A stretch of 64,000 nt of DNA, from positions 248,001 through 312,000 of the forward strand of contig NZ_JBGFGL010000085.1 in assembly GCF_041224425.1 (NCBI RefSeq), written 5' to 3'. The notes below the pieces were generated by a model. The model did no database searches and was not told where the DNA came from. It saw only the letters and a program-made list of their open reading frames with translations. Of the stretch, positions 27,233 to 36,255 are shown piece after piece; the stretch's first letter is position 1; every line of letters starts with the position of its first letter. Source of the DNA: Psychroserpens sp041224425 (GTDB lineage Bacteria > Bacteroidota > Bacteroidia > Flavobacteriales > Flavobacteriaceae). The position numbers and the translations under genes are program-made.

Positions 27233-27269
27233 AAAAAAAAGGCTATGACAAAACGCATAGCCTTTTTTT
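27233..27269 (-). terminator. Hairpin terminator/attenuator between SusF-like gene and amylase gene
   Basis: The stem GGCTATG (27241-27247) and CATAGCC (27256-27262), with an 8-base loop, has eight A residues on the left and seven T residues on the right, so it can act on either strand. On the minus strand it lies between the lipoprotein stop (27284) and the amylase ATG (27214), about 19 bases before that start. No promoter box fits in the remaining space, so the amylase is probably expressed by read-through; the hairpin may also be a processing or stabilising element. Confidence 0.75.
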
Positions 27270-27283
27270 CTAAAAAATTTAAG

Positions 27284-29083
27284 TTATTCTACCGTTATGG
27301 TTAAGTTTCCAGTATCTACCGTAACTGTATACGTTCCAGGTGTACCGTTAAAGAAGAAATTACTGTCACCATCCATGGCATTGGTCAAGTCAGAATCAAT
27401 TGTGTAACCATTGCCTTCATAAGTTGGATAATTAATTCCAGATGCCCAGTCACTGTTGATAGTGAAGAATCTAAACGCATCATTGGTTAAGGCAACATCA
27501 CCAGAGTAAACTCCAGCTCCAGTACATGGTAATGCAACAGGAGTGTCCCATGACCAACCAGCGTCAACAACTCCCGCACCAACTAACCACAATTGCTCAT
27601 ATTCACATTGTAATTGCTCAGGACCTAGTGTAATAGTTTTAGCGATATCATCAACCGTTAAGAAGTATGTTCCTGGTGTTCCAACAAATTGGAAATTGCT
27701 ATCACCATCCATGGCATTTACAAAATTGGAATCAATTGTATAACCATTACCTTCATAAGTTGGATAATTTGTTCCAGATCCCCAATCATTATTTACAGAG
27801 AAAAATCTAAAGGCATCGTTTGTAAACTCAACATTACCTGAGTAAGTTCCATTACCAGTACAAGGTAGGGCAACAGGAGTGTCCCAAGACCATCCAGCAT
27901 CAACAATAGCAGCTCCAACTAACCATAATTGATCAAAATTACAGTTTGGACCAACTACTGGAGGTCCTAATGTGATTGTTTTGGCATCTGTATCAACTTC
28001 AATGAAATATTCACCTGGAGTACCAACAAACTGGAAGTTACTATCGCCATCCATAGCATTTACTAAGTTTGAATCAATAGTATATCCAACAGATTGGTAG
28101 TAAGGATAATTTAGACCAGAACCCCAATCACCATTAATTTCAAAAAATCTAAAGGCATCATTTACTAAATTGATGTTACCAGAATACTTAGTGCCTTGTA
28201 ATGGTAATTCAATTGGAGTATCCCAAGACCATCCAGCATCTGCAGCGCCTGCACCAACAACATATAAAACAGGAGCTAATTCAACACTATAAGGTGTTAC
28301 TGTAATCGTTGTCGCTTGAGAAAAACGCTCCATATTACCACCTTCCATTTCAATTGTTGCCTTAATTCTAAAGTCTAAGGCTCCAGCTTCTTCAGCAGCA
28401 AGTCCTGCATTTAGAACAACCTCATTGAATTCTTCATGGGTTTTTGAATATGAAGTTCCTTCTACACTTTCTGAAACAGCCGACGCAAAATCGCCACCAT
28501 TTTCAACAAATTGAACTTCATAAACAACATCGACAGAACTATTATCGCCAAAATCAGGATCTTCCCAAGTAATATTGATAGCCTCATCATTAGGTGTTGT
28601 TTCCAAAAGGATTAATTCAAAAGTACTGTCAGGCGTAAGAATCATTGGAGGAGCTTCAGAATAAGAAGAAACGCTAAAGCTCACACTATTAGAAATCTCA
28701 GAACCTGAAGTTACACGCATGAATACTGCAAATGGTTCGAAAGCGTCAGCTCCAGCATTTAGTACAGTATTATTAAATTCAGCAACAGTCATAGAAAATC
28801 TATCTGTAGTTGAGGTACCTATAACCATTGGACTTTCAAATAATGGATCTGGAGATAATTCAACCATGTAGCCTCCTGAGCCATCAGTCAATTGATCATT
28901 CCAAACAATTGAAAATGCTTCATTGTCTGGAAAGTTGTAATTTAAATTGATGTTAGAGATTGCAGGATCCAAAAGCCTAAATGTAGCTTTAGGAGTCGTT
29001 ATCTCTAAACTTTCTTCAGTTTCGCACGCTACAAATACAAAGAACAGGCTTAGTATTAACGCGCTAATTTTATAAATTTTCAT
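27284..29083 (-). CDS. SusE/SusF-type surface glycan-binding lipoprotein with three tandem binding modules
   Basis: 599 residues. A lipoprotein signal (FVFVACETEES) has acidic residues after the cysteine, as in surface-exposed lipoproteins. Residues about 25-130 and 140-265 are two SusE N-terminal Ig-like domains (AFSIVWND, AINITWEDPDF). Residues about 270-599 are three near-identical starch-binding modules. Each contains VDAGWSWDTP, YSGN-type text, NDAFRFF, NYP.Y, GYTIDS and NAMDGDSNF; the conserved tryptophans and aromatics would stack on glucose rings. It binds alpha-glucan at the cell surface near SusCD. It lies 12 bases after the preceding SusE-like gene and is followed by a hairpin. Confidence 0.9.
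   Translation of the reverse strand: MKIYKISALILSLFFVFVACETEESLEITTPKATFRLLDPAISNINLNYNFPDNEAFSIVWNDQLTDGSGGYMVELSPDPLFESPMVIGTSTTDRFSMTVAEFNNTVLNAGADAFEPFAVFMRVTSGSEISNSVSFSVSSYSEAPPMILTPDSTFELILLETTPNDEAINITWEDPDFGDNSSVDVVYEVQFVENGGDFASAVSESVEGTSYSKTHEEFNEVVLNAGLAAEEAGALDFRIKATIEMEGGNMERFSQATTITVTPYSVELAPVLYVVGAGAADAGWSWDTPIELPLQGTKYSGNINLVNDAFRFFEINGDWGSGLNYPYYQSVGYTIDSNLVNAMDGDSNFQFVGTPGEYFIEVDTDAKTITLGPPVVGPNCNFDQLWLVGAAIVDAGWSWDTPVALPCTGNGTYSGNVEFTNDAFRFFSVNNDWGSGTNYPTYEGNGYTIDSNFVNAMDGDSNFQFVGTPGTYFLTVDDIAKTITLGPEQLQCEYEQLWLVGAGVVDAGWSWDTPVALPCTGAGVYSGDVALTNDAFRFFTINSDWASGINYPTYEGNGYTIDSDLTNAMDGDSNFFFNGTPGTYTVTVDTGNLTITVE
27287..28276 (-). repeat. Three tandem approx. 325-base coding repeats (starch-binding modules)
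   Basis: Units lie at about 28276-27957, 27949-27622 and 27612-27287. At protein level the units share most positions, including the whole of NAMDGDSNF and GYTIDS, and stretches of the DNA are also nearly identical, for example around the GGTGTACC/GACAGTAATTT-type segments. This indicates recent internal duplication and a potential for recombination that changes module number. Confidence 0.85.
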
Positions 29084-29095
29084 AGTTTAATTTTT

Positions 29096-30238
29096 TTATA
29101 AGTTTAATGGAATCATGATATATTCTCCTGTAAGATCATTAAACCAGACCTCATAGTCATCTTGGACCACAACAGGAATACTACCACCACCATCGGTTGC
29201 TATTCCAGAAAATTCTGTCGAACCTCCCCAAGTGGATCCTGAACTTGTCATGATTTGAATATCACCAGGTTGTAAATTCACACTGCTAACATACCATAAA
29301 TGGCTATCAAAAGATAATTGAGTCATTGGTGTATCACTTCCAATACCTGAACCTTGTAAAGTCATGCTGCTGTATACAGTAGCTCCAGATTCACTATAAG
29401 GTGCAATGGAATAAGTGTTTGATGAGAAATTAATGGTAAATGTGTAATAACCATCTGATTCTATACCAAAACGACCTGGATCACTATCTTGTGTTCCTGG
29501 ATTTCCAGCAATTGCACCAGAAGTTTCAATAGGGTCGCTTCCATCAGGGTAAGCAGTTCCCCATTGTGGTTGCCATTGTCCTCTAATCTCTAAGATTTTG
29601 AATCGACCATCACCTTCTCCTCCTGCACCTTTTGTAAAAAAGCCAGTGTAATTGTATAGATTGCCATTTTCTGCATCTCTAAACAAAGGAGGATTGTTAC
29701 TATTGTTATTCCAATCTGCTGACGTTCCATTTCCTACTAAATAGTAGTCTTCAAAAGCGTAATTAAAGTAAGGTTGTACTTCGAAACTAATGACATTAGA
29801 GCTAACAGGTAGACCGTTTTGCGCTCCAATTGAAGACACTACCCTTGCATATAAAGTGCTGAGTGTAAAAGGAGGTAAACCAGCAGAACCTGCTGATGAG
29901 TTCAATTCATTTACAGACAAAGTAGCTGTTGTTGTTCCTGAAACAGAAGTTGCATCTACAGGGTTTGTAAATGCCTGATCAGAAGACAATTGTACTAAGT
30001 AGTTCTCAGCTGCAGGTTGTCCATAATTTGCTTCATTCCAGCTAAAAGTAACAGCTGGATTACCTGGATTAGTAGCATCTAAAACAATCGTCGTGACTGG
30101 TAATTCTGCTAACGTAATAGGCGTTGTTGGAGTTGCTGTAAATAAATCTGAATCATCTTCACAAGAAATAGTGAAGAGCCCAAGCGTCATTGCAGCAATA
30201 AAAAATGTTATATATTTTATGTTTTTCATTGTGTTCAA
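29096..30238 (-). CDS. SusE-like outer membrane lipoprotein
   Basis: 380 residues. A lipoprotein signal with cysteine in FTISCEDDSD is followed by an acidic stretch typical of surface lipoproteins. An N-terminal SusE Ig-like domain (about 40-150: VTFSWNEANYGQPAAENYLVQ) is followed by a different kind of beta-rich region. Around 160-285 (YYLVGNGTSADWNNNS, RFKILEIRGQWQPQWG) it resembles the SusE/F carbohydrate-binding module, and 290-380 looks like a degenerate second module. Probably glucan-binding. It is five bases after susD and 12 bases before the three-module lipoprotein gene, so these two are the SusE and SusF equivalents. Confidence 0.88.
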   Translation of the reverse strand: MNTMKNIKYITFFIAAMTLGLFTISCEDDSDLFTATPTTPITLAELPVTTIVLDATNPGNPAVTFSWNEANYGQPAAENYLVQLSSDQAFTNPVDATSVSGTTTATLSVNELNSSAGSAGLPPFTLSTLYARVVSSIGAQNGLPVSSNVISFEVQPYFNYAFEDYYLVGNGTSADWNNNSNNPPLFRDAENGNLYNYTGFFTKGAGGEGDGRFKILEIRGQWQPQWGTAYPDGSDPIETSGAIAGNPGTQDSDPGRFGIESDGYYTFTINFSSNTYSIAPYSESGATVYSSMTLQGSGIGSDTPMTQLSFDSHLWYVSSVNLQPGDIQIMTSSGSTWGGSTEFSGIATDGGGSIPVVVQDDYEVWFNDLTGEYIMIPLNL

Positions 30239-30243
30239 TTTTA

Positions 30244-31842
30244 TTAGTATCCAGGATTTTGAGTCAGGTTTGGATTGGTTGACATACTTAAGTTTGGAAT
30301 TGGATAAAGATCGAAATGATTTGGAATAGCAATACCATTACTACCATTTCCTTTCCAAGCCCAATTGTAATTACCACCTGTGTACAGACCAAAACGAATT
30401 AAGTCTTGTCTTCTGTGTGCTTCCCAGTGTAACTCTCTAGAACGTTCGTCAAGAATAAAACCTAAAGTCAATTCAGAATTAGAAATCATATTAGGGTTGT
30501 TAGCACGCATTCTAAGATCATTTATTAAGTCTACGGCAGTATCAATAGTTCCACCACCACCTCTAAGATGAGCTTCAGCGTACATTAAGTGAACGTCTGC
30601 TAATCTAAATAATGGAAAATCGGTATCCACAAAGGTTTGATCAATTCCTGCTTGACCTGTTGAAGTCACATTAGAGTACTTTTGGATGATGTATCCTGTA
30701 TCTCTATCAGAAATATCTACTATTCCAATTGGTCTGTCATCTGAGATGATTGTGTTTCTATCATCATCGATAAAATCACCACCTTGCCATAATTCTGCAA
30801 ATTCTCTACGAACGCGAAGAGCGCCTCCCCAGCCACCTTCGGCAACTCCAACTTCAGCACCGTTAACCTCAAGACTACCTACAGATCCATTGATCATGAC
30901 AGTAGTTGGGCCATAATTTTGAGTTGAAAAACCATCAGAAATAATAGGGAATATAATTTCATTTTTAGCAGAGTTGGTATTGTTGTCTGCCATGAAGTTA
31001 TGACTGTAATTTGTAGCCAATTGATATCCTGAGTTCAACAATTGCTGACAATAGTTCATACAATCAGTATATCTGTTTTCACCAACGTAAACTTCAGCGT
31101 TTAGATAAATCTTCGCTAAAATCATATAAGCAACTCCTCGATCAGCTCTACCATATTCATTTTGACCAGCAGGAAGTAAATCATCTTCAATCGCTAATAA
31201 TTCACTTTCAACAAAATTAAATAATTGAGCTCTATTATATACTGGTAAAACGGCATTTAGTGGATCAGCTTCTGTTGCAAAATTAGCTTTTCCAAATAAA
31301 TCCATCATGTAGTAGTACGATAAAGCTCTCAATAATCTTGCTTCAGCTCTGTAAGCTACAATTTGTTGTCTAGTAGCACTAGAAACACCTCTACTATCCA
31401 ATTTTTCTGGAGTAGTTTCTCTCAAGAAATTATTTGCTAAAGCAATAGTTAGGTGAGTTCTACTATACATTCCTAATATTAAAGGGTTTTGAGCTGTCCA
31501 AATATTTCTTTGGATTTCTCTAGTTCCTGGGTCATTTTCATACGACCAGATCATTTGATCTGCTGCAAGAGTTTGCATATATAACAACACCCTTCCGAAT
31601 TGACTTGTACCTGCATCAATACCCGAAATATTAGATGAACCGGCACCTTCTGTTCCTGTTAATGCTAGGTTTGCGTAAACACCAGCAATAACTTGTCTGT
31701 AAGCTGCTTCATTTTGATAAAGCTCTTCTCCTAATATGGAATCATCATCATTTGGAGTAATATTTAAATCTTCTTCACAAGAGAAAATTGTAAATACTAA
31801 TAAAAATGAAATGATACCAATTTGTTTAATTCTTTTTTTCAT
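30244..31842 (-). CDS. susD: SusD/RagB family starch-binding lipoprotein
   Basis: 532 residues. The lipobox cysteine is in FTIFSCEEDLNITP. The SusD fold is shown by the N-terminal NEAAYRQVIAGVYANLA, TPR-type helices (IVAYRAEARLLRALSYYYMMDLFG; EVYVGENRYTDCMNYCQQLL-type text) and the C-terminal RSRELHWEAHRRQDLIRFG that is almost diagnostic, followed by AIPNHFDLYPIPN. It caps the SusC barrel and delivers malto-oligosaccharides. It lies 6 bases after susC. The glucan specificity is inferred from its neighbours (GH13, GH65, GH31, GH97). Confidence 0.96.
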   Translation of the reverse strand: MKKRIKQIGIISFLLVFTIFSCEEDLNITPNDDDSILGEELYQNEAAYRQVIAGVYANLALTGTEGAGSSNISGIDAGTSQFGRVLLYMQTLAADQMIWSYENDPGTREIQRNIWTAQNPLILGMYSRTHLTIALANNFLRETTPEKLDSRGVSSATRQQIVAYRAEARLLRALSYYYMMDLFGKANFATEADPLNAVLPVYNRAQLFNFVESELLAIEDDLLPAGQNEYGRADRGVAYMILAKIYLNAEVYVGENRYTDCMNYCQQLLNSGYQLATNYSHNFMADNNTNSAKNEIIFPIISDGFSTQNYGPTTVMINGSVGSLEVNGAEVGVAEGGWGGALRVRREFAELWQGGDFIDDDRNTIISDDRPIGIVDISDRDTGYIIQKYSNVTSTGQAGIDQTFVDTDFPLFRLADVHLMYAEAHLRGGGGTIDTAVDLINDLRMRANNPNMISNSELTLGFILDERSRELHWEAHRRQDLIRFGLYTGGNYNWAWKGNGSNGIAIPNHFDLYPIPNLSMSTNPNLTQNPGY

Positions 31843-31848
31843 AGTCTT

Positions 31849-34749
31849 TTAAAATTTGATATTAGCACCAAGTAATATATTACGAGATCTTGGGTAAATA
31901 ACGTTGTCGATACCGTTAAATACTTCAGGATCTAAACCACTATATTCTGTTATCACAAATACATTTTGCATACCTGCCCAAATCCTCACAGATTTTAGGA
32001 TGTCAGAGATGTCTTTAAATGTATATCCCAATGTTATGTTATCCATTTTAAGAAAAGAAGCATTTTCTAAATAAATATCAGATGTAATGACATTTGAAGT
32101 AGATTGGAAATTAGTTTCTAAAACAGATGTTGGAATGTTACCTAAAACTGAATTATCTTGAAGCAAATCATATTGTGCTCTTGATGAATTCACGTTGTTG
32201 TAAACATAGTTTCCAATGTTGGCTCTTAAATTGAAAGAGAAATCAAAATTCTTGTAATTTAAATTACTTTGGAAACCTAAAATAACGTTTGCATTTGGAT
32301 CCTCTTTTAAGTAACGATCCTCATCATTGATAATATTATCACCGTTTAAGTCAGCATAAGCTCCTTCAATTGGATTTCCTTGAGGATCGTAAAGTTGTTT
32401 AAATACATAAAAAGAGTTTGGAGCTTGTCCTTCTTGAAGTAACTGAATGAAATTACCAGTTCCTCCGCTAATCCCACCTTGGGTGATGTTTGTTCCACTA
32501 CCAAGACCTGTGACCTCTCTATCTAAAAGTGTTGCGTTAAAATTTAAGTCCCAGTTAAAATTGTCGTTGTTTATTGCATTGTAATCAACTGTAAATTCAA
32601 GACCTTGAATTCTCAATTCAGCAACGTTTTGAATGATGCTGTTGGTAAAGTTACTTGCATCACCAACTGGAGCTACAAGTAGCAGGTCTTCAGAATTCTT
32701 TTCGAACACGTTGATACTACCGGATACCCTATTATTAAATAAACCATAATCAATACCAAACTCTAGAGTTTTAGTCTCTTCCCATTTAATATCTGGGTTT
32801 TGAGGTGAAGGTATTAATGAAGCTATTAATTGGTTTCCAAAGAAGTAACGCGAATTTTCATTACCTCTACGATATTGACTTAAATAAATAGATCTTTCAG
32901 CTATGTCTTGCTGACCAGTAAGACCATAACTTGCTCTAAGTTTTAAATTTGAAATTGTTTTAGAGTTTTTAAGAAAATCCTCATCACTAATTCGCCATGC
33001 AAGTGCACCTGAGAAAAAGTTTCCGAATTGATTTTCTTCACTAAAACGTGAGGTACCATCTCTTCTGTAAGTTGCAGTAAGTAAGTACTTATCTAAAAAT
33101 GTTAAGTTGACTCTTCCAATATATCCAAGATTTACAACATCAGGATCTGCAAAACTATCATAAACACTCAATGGGTCTGCTTGGTTACCAGTAGTAAATC
33201 CGTTATAGGTAAACCTTTGATATGAATAACCAGCTGTTACATCAGCTTCAATATCACCAAAATCTTTTTTGTAGTTAAAATACCCATCTAAAGACTGGTT
33301 TTTTCTGATTTGATATTCCAAATATTTATTGGAATCAACAGGGTCATTAGTTGCAAAAACTGCATTGTTATCTTGATAACCTTGTGTTTGATCGAACCCA
33401 AGATTAAGAACGAATCTCAATTCAGGTAAAAAATGGAATTTGTAATCTAAATTAATGTTTCCAAAGAAGCGTTCTGCATCACCACGATTATCTGTTTGTA
33501 ATAATTGAGCTACAGGGTTAGTAGTCCCTAATAAAAGCTCACCGCTATCACCAAGATGTTGGTAAAAACCACCAAATGGAGAAGATGGATCGTAAACAGG
33601 TTGCGTAGGGTCATATTGTAAAGCAGAAGCTATGGCTCCTTCACTAGCAAATCTATTGTCCTCAAAAGCCAAATTAGCATTAACGTTAACTTTTAAATGG
33701 TCATCAAAAAAAGTTGGGTTTAATGCTAATGAAAGGTTTCGTCTGTCAAATTGAGATGTTAAAAGCGCTCCTTCTTGATCGGTAACACCGAACGAAAAAC
33801 GTGCAGGAATAGCCTTAAACAAAGAACCTCTTAAGGTCACATTATGGATGGCCGAAACTGTTTTTCTAAACACTTCGTCTTGCCAGTTTGTATCACTATT
33901 GCCTAATTGTGATACAAAAGAACTTGGCAAGTCGCTTGAGTTGATTAAATCTCTGTACTCATCTGCTGAAAAAACGTCAATTCTGTCATTTAGCTCCCCA
34001 AAAGTAAACTGAACATCATAGTCTGCACTAAATGTAGATTTACCTTTTTTAGTCACGATGATGATGACACCATTAGATGCACGTGAACCGTAAATAGCGG
34101 TTGCGGAGGCATCTTTAAGAACCGTGAAGGATTCAATATCGTTAGGGTTTATGTTTGCTAAAATACTTCTTGAACCACCAACGTTGTCATTAGTGATAGG
34201 TAATCCATCGATTACGATCAAAGGGTTGTTAGAAGCATTAATTGATGATCCACCTCTAATTCTAATTTCAGAACCAGAACCTGGAGCACCACTTGTATTA
34301 ACAGAAATACCAGCGACTCTACCTTGTAAAAGGTTCTCTGGAGTTACAATATTACCTTTCGTGAAATCTTCAGCTGTTACAGATTCAACAGAGCCTGTGG
34401 CATCTTTCTTGGTTGTTGTACCATAACCAATAATTACGATTTCATCCAATTGTGCCGCGTCTTCTACAAGGGCTACGTCTATAGTAGATTGATCGCTATA
34501 AGTAATCTCTTGTGTTATGTAGCCTAAATAAGAAAATACAAGGACATCTCCTTCGTTAACAGTAATGGAATAATTTCCATCAAAATCGGTCGATGCTCCT
34601 GTAGTAGTACCCTTTACAAGAATGTTTACTCCTGGTAAAGGTGATGCGTCAGCTTGATCTGTTACTGTTCCAGTAACTGTTCTTTGCGCAAGCAAAGTAG
34701 CAGGTACCAAAATCATAACAAAAATCAAACTATTTAAAAATGTTTTCAT
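31849..34749 (-). CDS. susC: SusC/RagA family TonB-linked outer membrane transporter
   Basis: 966 residues. The signal peptide ends LLAQR. Next is a CarboxypepD_reg-like domain (TGTVTDQADASPLPGVNI, FSYLGY), the plug with the SusC signature (GTTTKKDATGSVESV, LLQGRVAGISVNTSGAPGSG, RIRGGSSINASNNPLIVIDG, SFTVLKDASATAIYGSRASNGVIIIVTKKG in the usual order), then a 22-strand barrel ending in GANIKF. It imports alpha-glucan oligosaccharides using TonB energy. It is the first gene of the minus-strand arm, divergent from the LacI-type regulator; the 323-base spacer carries a perfect palindrome likely to be an operator. Confidence 0.97.
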   Translation of the reverse strand: MKTFLNSLIFVMILVPATLLAQRTVTGTVTDQADASPLPGVNILVKGTTTGASTDFDGNYSITVNEGDVLVFSYLGYITQEITYSDQSTIDVALVEDAAQLDEIVIIGYGTTTKKDATGSVESVTAEDFTKGNIVTPENLLQGRVAGISVNTSGAPGSGSEIRIRGGSSINASNNPLIVIDGLPITNDNVGGSRSILANINPNDIESFTVLKDASATAIYGSRASNGVIIIVTKKGKSTFSADYDVQFTFGELNDRIDVFSADEYRDLINSSDLPSSFVSQLGNSDTNWQDEVFRKTVSAIHNVTLRGSLFKAIPARFSFGVTDQEGALLTSQFDRRNLSLALNPTFFDDHLKVNVNANLAFEDNRFASEGAIASALQYDPTQPVYDPSSPFGGFYQHLGDSGELLLGTTNPVAQLLQTDNRGDAERFFGNINLDYKFHFLPELRFVLNLGFDQTQGYQDNNAVFATNDPVDSNKYLEYQIRKNQSLDGYFNYKKDFGDIEADVTAGYSYQRFTYNGFTTGNQADPLSVYDSFADPDVVNLGYIGRVNLTFLDKYLLTATYRRDGTSRFSEENQFGNFFSGALAWRISDEDFLKNSKTISNLKLRASYGLTGQQDIAERSIYLSQYRRGNENSRYFFGNQLIASLIPSPQNPDIKWEETKTLEFGIDYGLFNNRVSGSINVFEKNSEDLLLVAPVGDASNFTNSIIQNVAELRIQGLEFTVDYNAINNDNFNWDLNFNATLLDREVTGLGSGTNITQGGISGGTGNFIQLLQEGQAPNSFYVFKQLYDPQGNPIEGAYADLNGDNIINDEDRYLKEDPNANVILGFQSNLNYKNFDFSFNLRANIGNYVYNNVNSSRAQYDLLQDNSVLGNIPTSVLETNFQSTSNVITSDIYLENASFLKMDNITLGYTFKDISDILKSVRIWAGMQNVFVITEYSGLDPEVFNGIDNVIYPRSRNILLGANIKF

Positions 34750-34786
34750 ACACTATTATTAAGTTAATTTCTAGTTAAAATGTTAG

Positions 34787-34803
34787 TTATATTTTCACTT
34801 CTT
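34787..34803. promoter_or_regulatory. 17-base motif shared with the MFS transporter promoter region (copy 1)
   Basis: TTATATTTTCACTTCTT lies 38-54 bases before the susC start codon and recurs identically at 36181-36197 before the MFS gene, in opposite orientation relative to the gene it precedes. It is a candidate common regulatory site or untranslated-leader element. Confidence 0.4.
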
Positions 34804-34861
34804 GGGTTAAAATTATGTAAATTTTGCGTAAAATCTGTATTAGGTAGATTCTATTCGAAAG

Positions 34862-34877
34862 ACGAAAACGTTTTCGT
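34862..34877. promoter_or_regulatory. Perfect 16-base palindrome, probable LacI-family operator
   Basis: ACGAAAACGTTTTCGT equals its own reverse complement and has the central CG typical of LacI/GalR-type operators. It sits 113 bases upstream of the susC ATG and 196 bases upstream of the lacI-type ATG, in the divergent spacer. I see no clean TAnnTTTG box on either side. The rest of the 323-base spacer (34750-35072) is A/T-rich with no gene. Confidence 0.75.
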
Positions 34878-35072
34878 GTTAAAAACTTTTTCTATTTTAA
34901 CAGAAATCAATAAAACACAGTCTCACTTTACCAATTTTATAATAAAGTAATATCTTTATTGCCATATAAGGAAATTTAGAAAGCAACCTTTTTTACAAAA
35001 TACGAAAAAATAAACAAAATCATTGTGAAATATTTGATTTCGTTTTAATCCCATTCTTACATAATTATACAA

Positions 35073-36128
35073 ATGAAACGGAAGGTAACGCTAAAACAAA
35101 TAGCAAAGGAGCTCGATGTGTCTATTTCGACAGTGTCCAAGGCGCTTAGAAACAGTATCGAAATCAGTGAAGATACACGTCAAAAGGTTCAGGCGTTTGC
35201 AAAACTTTACAACTACAGACCCAACAACATTGCTCTAAGTCTGAAAAACAGGAAGACAAAAACCATAGGAATTATAATTCCTGAAATTGTTCACCATTTC
35301 TTCTCCAAGGTTATTACTGGTATTGAGCTCGTTGCCAATAATCGAGGTTATAACGTTATTGTAGGGCTTTCTAACGAATCATTTGATAAGGAAGTGATCA
35401 ATATGCAAATGCTGGCAAATGGCAGTATTGACGGATTCATATTGTCCATATCTAAAGAAACCCTACAACAACAAGATTACCATCATTTTCAAGAAACGAT
35501 TAATCAAGGAATGCCAATTGTTATGTTCGATCGTGTTGTGCAAGATATTCCTTGTGATAAGGTCATTGTTGATGACATGAAGGGTGCTCAAAAGGCAGTT
35601 GAAAAGCTTATTGATAATGGCTGTAAGCATATTGGCTTGATTACAACGATGGACTACGTAAGCGTTGGTCGTTTGCGAACACAAGGCTACTTATTGGCTT
35701 TAGAAGATCATAAAATGAATCCTGAAGCTACATTGATTCTAAAAGTAGAGGATAAACTAATGTCAGATGAGCACCTTGATGCTCTCGAAAAGGAAATCCT
35801 AAATCTCTTTAAGTCAAATAAAAAGATAGATGGCATATTTGCTGTTAACGAATTGTATGCCGTAACGGCTATGAAAGTGGCTCGGAAGCTTGGGATTAGT
35901 ATTCCTGAAGATTTACAAATTGTCAGTTTTAGTGATGGTGTGCTTTCAAAACACTCTTCGCCAAGCTTGACAACAGTAAGTCAACATGGTCAGGAGATAG
36001 GTGAAAAGGCGGCCCATTTGCTTATCGATCGGTTGGAAATGGACGAAGACGATGTCAATGAAGAGGAGCACTACGAAACTGTGATTATTGAAACAGAACT
36101 TATTGAGCGCGAATCCACCAAATCCTAA
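35073..36128 (+). CDS. LacI/GalR family transcriptional regulator
   Basis: 351 residues. The N-terminal helix-turn-helix reads VTLKQIAKELDVSISTVSKALRN, followed by the hinge helix NYRPNNIALSLKNRKT. The periplasmic-binding-protein-like effector domain runs from about 62 (TIGIIIPEIVHHFFSKVITGIE) to about 335. Typical motifs are GFDRVVQDIPCDKVIVDD-type and DGIFAVNELYAVTAMKVARKLG. Its gene is divergent from susC, with the palindrome between them, and upstream of the transporter/phosphorylase arm, so it should be the local regulator responding to maltose or a derived sugar. Repressor or activator action cannot be told from sequence. Confidence 0.95.
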   Translation: MKRKVTLKQIAKELDVSISTVSKALRNSIEISEDTRQKVQAFAKLYNYRPNNIALSLKNRKTKTIGIIIPEIVHHFFSKVITGIELVANNRGYNVIVGLSNESFDKEVINMQMLANGSIDGFILSISKETLQQQDYHHFQETINQGMPIVMFDRVVQDIPCDKVIVDDMKGAQKAVEKLIDNGCKHIGLITTMDYVSVGRLRTQGYLLALEDHKMNPEATLILKVEDKLMSDEHLDALEKEILNLFKSNKKIDGIFAVNELYAVTAMKVARKLGISIPEDLQIVSFSDGVLSKHSSPSLTTVSQHGQEIGEKAAHLLIDRLEMDEDDVNEEEHYETVIIETELIERESTKS

Positions 36129-36172
36129 ATTTAACATCCAATAATCAAAAACTTTACTATCTTTACACCTTA

Positions 36173-36212
36173 ATCAAAACTTATATTTTCACTTCTTACC
36201 TTAAGTTTTGAT
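36173..36212. promoter_or_regulatory. Inverted repeat enclosing copy 2 of the shared 17-base motif
   Basis: The arms ATCAAAACTTA (36173-36183) and TAAGTTTTGAT (36202-36212) are perfect 11-base inverted repeats with an 18-base spacer. The spacer and part of the left arm contain TTATATTTTCACTTCTT (36181-36197), identical to the copy before susC. It lies 45 bases downstream of the lacI stop and 43 bases before the MFS start, so it may be an operator pair or a leader stem-loop. Confidence 0.5.
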
Positions 36213-36255
36213 AAGTTTTAACGCTTGTCAATAGTATTAATCAATACATACTATT

